The notes under the pieces were generated by a model, which ran no database searches, had not been told where the DNA came from, and worked only from the letters and a program-made list of their open reading frames with translations. The translations under genes were made by a program, and so were the position numbers. DNA of 64,000 nt, from assembly GCA_038225855.1 (NCBI GenBank), contig JBBRQU010000018.1, positions 1-64,000 on the forward strand. Direction: 5' to 3'. Source of the DNA: CAHJXF01 sp038225855 (GTDB lineage: Bacteria > Pseudomonadota > Gammaproteobacteria > Burkholderiales > Burkholderiaceae_D). Of the stretch, positions 61,073 to 64,000 are shown one piece after another (positions within the stretch are counted from its first letter, which is position 1; each line of letters begins with the position of its first letter).

Positions 61073-61829
61073 ACCGAGCTCAGCATCCGCTAGCGCGTCC
61101 ATCGAGTGCGCCGAATCTCAAGTTGTTGTGGCGCCGCCGGCTTTGTTAGGACTCGATTGTTTCTACACGAAGTACGTGAATGCACATGGAATTCCCATTG
61201 TCAGTTCGCAAGTCGTACCTGACGAGGCGCTTTTCGTTGTCAAAGATACGGTCATTCACATGCTTTCCAAGAGGCCCGATCTTCGGCAGAAGCTCATCGA
61301 TAATTGTGTAAGAGTTGCTGTAATTGGCGAGAAACAATTCGCCACCGACATTCCAGAACATTCCGATCTCAAGGACGCGTATCCGGCGATCGATTGGAAT
61401 TCCCGAACGCGCGGTGTGGGCGCGACGCACTCAAGACGCGCGGCATCCTGCGCACAAGAAAATCTGCTTGGATATCCACGGGATCGATACCGCGGAGAGA
61501 ACATTCTCGTTCACGAGTTTGCGCACACGATTCACAATATGGCGCTGGCTGAAGTCGATTGTTCCTTCAGCCATCGACTCGAGTCAGCGTTTGTTTCTCC
61601 TCGTGAGAAAAATCTGTGGGCAGATACCTATGCGATATCTAATGCTGAGGAATACTGGTCCACTGGAGCGCAGCACTGGTTTGATGCTAGTCAGTCGGTT
61701 CCTGTAGCCGGTATTCACAACTCCGTTCACACGCGGGCCGCGCTGCGTGACTATGATCCGGGCCTTTATGCTTTGTTGGCCGAAGTATTTCCGGACGACA
61801 ACTGGAGGCCGCAGACGTCGCGTCGATAG
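61059..61829 (+). CDS. Putative zinc metallopeptidase (HExxH)
   Basis: 256 aa with the zinc-binding helix ENILVHEFAHTIHNM (H152-E153-xx-H156) and a downstream acidic cluster NAEEYWSTGAQHWFDA that could hold the third ligand. The surrounding pattern (VRVAVIGEKQFATDIPEHSDL, RTRGVGATHSRRAASCAQENLL) recalls a family found in bacteria and fungi with no proven substrate. There is no clear signal peptide. The ATG at 61059 overlaps the oxoprolinase end by 14 bp. GC content and codon use drop sharply after 61073, so it may be imported. Confidence 0.65.
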   Translation: MVSIEPSSASASASIECAESQVVVAPPALLGLDCFYTKYVNAHGIPIVSSQVVPDEALFVVKDTVIHMLSKRPDLRQKLIDNCVRVAVIGEKQFATDIPEHSDLKDAYPAIDWNSRTRGVGATHSRRAASCAQENLLGYPRDRYRGENILVHEFAHTIHNMALAEVDCSFSHRLESAFVSPREKNLWADTYAISNAEEYWSTGAQHWFDASQSVPVAGIHNSVHTRAALRDYDPGLYALLAEVFPDDNWRPQTSRR

Positions 61830-61969
61830 GTCCATGTCGACATTTCAACGAGCTGCTGCAGCTTGCCCGCGTCACCGCTAACTGCCGCGTGTTGTCCGGC
61901 GCGTCGGTGAAAGAACGGCAGAAGCATCTCCGCGTTAGACTGCCAAGCCTGCAATCAAGGAGTCCTCGA

Positions 61970-62188
61970 ATGAACACGCATGTAGTAGTCGTTGACCCCG
62001 AAATCCAAAGCGGCGCGCCGGTTTTTGCTGGCACGCGCGTACCCATCCGGAATTTGTTCGACTATCTCGAAGAAGGCGATTCGCTGGAAGTCTTCCTCGA
62101 TCAGTTTCCATCGATCAGCCGAGAGATGGCCATCGCTGTCCTCGAACAAGCGCGGGTAGCGTTGGCGCACGATGCGCATCCTGCTTGA
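61970..62188 (+). CDS. DUF433 antitoxin-like protein
   Basis: 72 aa DUF433: VDPEIQSGAPVFAGTRVPIRNLFDYLEEGDSLEVFLDQFPSI. Such helical proteins are the antitoxin partners of DUF5615 PIN-like toxins. AAGGAG lies 7 nt before ATG 61970; the upstream extension to 61889 is unused. It overlaps the toxin frame by 17 bp. The 61830-61969 gap shows no gene. Confidence 0.88.
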   Translation: MNTHVVVVDPEIQSGAPVFAGTRVPIRNLFDYLEEGDSLEVFLDQFPSISREMAIAVLEQARVALAHDAHPA

Positions 62189-62492
62189 CGAATCGCTTCC
62201 GTGAGATATGTCCGCGCTGTTGGTCGGTCACGAGGCGGTAACAGTCAGAGCCGCTGGTTGGTCGGGCGTGAAGAATGGCAAGCTGCTCGTATTGGCTGCA
62301 ACACGATTCGACGTGTTCCTCACCGCTGACCGAAATATCGAGTACCAGCAGAATCTCTCAACACTGCCGGTCGCTGTCGTGGTCTTGCTCGTGCGAAGAA
62401 CGCGCATTCAATCGATCACGCCTCTTGTCCCCGAGTTGCTCAGACTGCTCAAGCACCTGCCGCCACGATCACTACGAAGAATTGGTGGCTGA
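62172..62492 (+). pseudogene. DUF5615 PIN-like toxin gene with an early stop
   Basis: From ATG 62172 the frame encodes MRILLDESLP, then TGA at 62202-62204, then DMSALLVGHEAVTVRAAGW, ADRNIEYQQNLST and so on to 62492. MRILLDESLP is the catalytic N-terminus of DUF5615 toxins and the following residue is normally arginine, so one C-to-T change (CGA to TGA) would explain the stop. Restart at ATG 62208 (94 aa) would lack the first catalytic aspartate. The toxin is probably inactive while its antitoxin stays intact. Readthrough or a sequencing error are alternatives. Confidence 0.78.
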
Positions 62493-62775
62493 GCTTCTTT
62501 ATGTCCAAACTCACCGACACCCCGGTTTGAAATTTGTCCGCTAAACGCGGAAGACGGCGGTGGATTTCTCATCTCATATTCCGATTTTTTCCGAATGCAT
62601 CTCTGATGAGGAGACGGTCGAAGAAGCGCCGAAAAATGGTAGGAGGGCGCTGAAGGCAACGGTTGCCGCATTGAAAGCCAAGAAAGTACCGGTTCCCGCC
62701 GCGAACAGCGGTGGAAGTGTCTCGGGAAACTTCGTCGCCCGTTGGAAGCCAGTGAGCCAGCGCAATTGACACCGT
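62493..62775. other. Intergenic stretch, no convincing gene
   Basis: A small forward frame (GTG 62560 to 62769, 69 aa, ending SGNFVARWKPVSQRN) and several reverse frames exist, but none has a ribosome site or a recognised domain. Composition is lower in GC, like the toxin-antitoxin region. It may hold decayed sequence. Confidence 0.4.
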
Positions 62776-63702
62776 TCACTTTGATACGGCTCCGGCCTTG
62801 CGACGCTTACCCGGCTTCTCGCGGCTCGCCGCGGTTTCGAGCATCATCCAGTCCCGAAAAGCGAGCACGCGATCCGCCGCCGGCAGCGCCTCGGACCAGA
62901 CGATCCAGTAGGCCGACTCGGCCGCCACGGCGATATCGAAAATCTGCACGAGCGTGCCTTTTTCGAGTTCGGTGGTCGCGATCGCGCGACGCGTCAGCAT
63001 CATCCCTTGCCCTTCGACGGCCGCTTGCAGCATGACGCCCATGTCCTGATAGCCGACGCCGGTGTCGGGATTCTTCAATTCGATGCCGAGCGCTGCGCAC
63101 CATGCCTTCCACGGTTCGGCGTCCGCGCGCAACAGCGGATATTGTCCAAGTTGATCGGGCCGTTTCGGCAGGCGGCCGCGATTGAGGGTCGGGCTGGCCA
63201 CGAGGATGTACTCGTCGTCCATCAGCCATTCACAGTGCAGGCCGGGCCAGGGTCCGCGGCCGAAGCGCACCGCCACATCGATGCCGTCACGCGCGAAGTC
63301 GGCCAGCGCGGAGCTGCTGTCGATGTTGATCTCCCACCCCGGATGCGCCGACATGAAGCGCCCGATGCGCGGCATCAGCCAGCGCGAACCGAATGACGGC
63401 AGCACGCTGATCGTCAATCGATTGGATTGCGCGCGGCGCCGGATCGTCTGGGCTGCTGCGCCGATCTGTGCAAGTGCGGCGCGGATCTCCGCGGCGAGAG
63501 CGCGACCGTCGCCGGTGAGGACCACGCCGCGTCCCTCGCGCGTGAACAGAGGCGCCCCGACGAAGGCTTCGAGTGCGCGCACCTGATGGCTCACGGCGCC
63601 GTGAGTCACGTAGATCTCGTCGGCGGCGCGCGAGAAGCTTTCGAGTCGCGCAGCCGCCTCGAAGGCGCGCAACGCCGCGAGCGGAGGAAGAGCAGTCGTC
63701 AT
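62776..63702 (-). CDS. LysR-family regulator (GcvA-like)
   Basis: 308 aa: winged-helix domain (LAALRAFEAAARLESFSRAADEIYVTHGAVSHQVRALE) and a periplasmic-binding-protein-like effector domain (ISVLPSFGSRWLMPRIGRF, VAVRFGRGPWPG). The helix-turn-helix wording THGAVSHQVRALE is typical of GcvA-type members. ATG 63702 is used; a longer frame to 63774 runs through the promoter region. It is divergent from the gene starting at 63904 and probably controls it. Confidence 0.9.
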   Translation of the reverse strand: MTTALPPLAALRAFEAAARLESFSRAADEIYVTHGAVSHQVRALEAFVGAPLFTREGRGVVLTGDGRALAAEIRAALAQIGAAAQTIRRRAQSNRLTISVLPSFGSRWLMPRIGRFMSAHPGWEINIDSSSALADFARDGIDVAVRFGRGPWPGLHCEWLMDDEYILVASPTLNRGRLPKRPDQLGQYPLLRADAEPWKAWCAALGIELKNPDTGVGYQDMGVMLQAAVEGQGMMLTRRAIATTELEKGTLVQIFDIAVAAESAYWIVWSEALPAADRVLAFRDWMMLETAASREKPGKRRKAGAVSK

Positions 63703-63903
63703 CGAACAATAGATGAGCCAGATTGACAGATGTGGCGAATATATATCGTTTGAGGTGCGACGGGTTAATCCCATATTCTTTCTCTCACGGCAAACGGCAG
63801 ATGGCTGCCGAAGCGCTCGACGACCGGACTGAACCTAATAACGGAATTCACCAGTCTCGATCCGCGAACTCGCTTGGTCCGCATCCGTCAGGAGAAATCT
63901 GTC

Positions 63904-64000
63904 ATGCACTCACTCGATCTCGAAAGACCCGAACCGACACTCGCCGCCTGGAGCCGCACAGCACGGCCGGTGCGCCTCGTGCATCGCCACGATGTCGATA
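63904..64000 (+). CDS. Start of a divergent gene, cut by the window end
   Basis: ATG 63904 is preceded by AGGAGA at 7-8 nt and opens a frame MHSLDLERPEPTLAAWSRTA to the edge (32 codons). The segment is too short to identify. The 63703-63903 region between it and the LysR gene should hold both promoters and the LysR site; AT-rich ATATATATCG lies near 63740. Confidence 0.6.
   Translation, partial: MHSLDLERPEPTLAAWSRTARPVRLVHRHDVD

Noticed and set aside
62560..62769. A 69-codon GTG frame as a small gene
   Set aside because: No ribosome site, no family, and overlapping reverse frames of similar length; described only as intergenic.

Overview
The window is chromosomal DNA of a high-GC Gram-negative bacterium, most likely a betaproteobacterium. 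The evidence is LPS and lipid A genes (msbA, heptosyltransferase, a Kdo 3-hydroxylase homologue), a zapB-like/zapA/6S RNA locus, a LexA2/ImuA/ImuB/DnaE2 mutagenesis cassette, several TRAP/TAXI transporters and a FeoAB system. No prophage, insertion sequence or CRISPR array was seen. The genus cannot be fixed from the sequence.

Layout. 1-3.6 kb: a tRNA-Leu(UAA) split in its anticodon by a group I intron, then an AT-richer two-gene islet (protein-kinase-like protein plus TPR protein). 3.7-11.8 kb (minus strand): SOS mutasome cassette lexA2-imuA-imuB-exonuclease/GIY-YIG-dnaE2, with a PIN-toxin remnant inside it. 12-20.3 kb: secreted and membrane module (DUF4331, small lipoprotein, TPR, HupE/UreJ), an OmpR-type two-component system and a secreted EF-hand protein. 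20.4-25.2 kb (minus): peptide transporter, kdoO, TauE/SafE, EVE protein, 6S RNA, zapA and a zapB-like gene. 25.4-29.5 kb: cobalamin riboswitch and btuB, a thioesterase remnant, a cold-shock gene with a long leader, a cupin and a repeat-rich lipoprotein. 29.6-32.8 kb: Hsp33, gamma-carbonic anhydrase, DUF455 and TrhO. 32.9-42.3 kb: dnaE followed by LPS genes (GT9, two GT4, msbA). 42.3-50 kb: AhpD-like protein, btuF, a Fur-box feo operon, pgi and nnr. 50-61 kb: two tripartite uptake systems with dadA and a divergent 5-oxoprolinase. 61-64 kb: lower-GC patch with a zinc-peptidase-like gene and a DUF433/DUF5615 toxin-antitoxin pair whose toxin frame is interrupted, then a LysR regulator and the start of a divergent gene.

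How the genes fit together. LexA2 probably represses the mutagenesis operon through a palindrome at its own promoter. Vitamin B12 uptake is represented twice (riboswitch-controlled BtuB, and BtuF). The feo operon starts from a promoter overlapped by a Fur-like box. The TAXI transporter lies directly upstream of D-amino-acid dehydrogenase, and the DctPQM transporter diverges from 5-oxoprolinase; together they suggest scavenging of D-amino acids and pyroglutamate-like compounds. Four copies of a REP-like double-hairpin repeat sit between genes, and one supplies the C-terminus of TrhO.

Many long open frames antiparallel to real genes are GC-driven shadows and are not listed. Where several starts were possible, the choice is explained in the entry.
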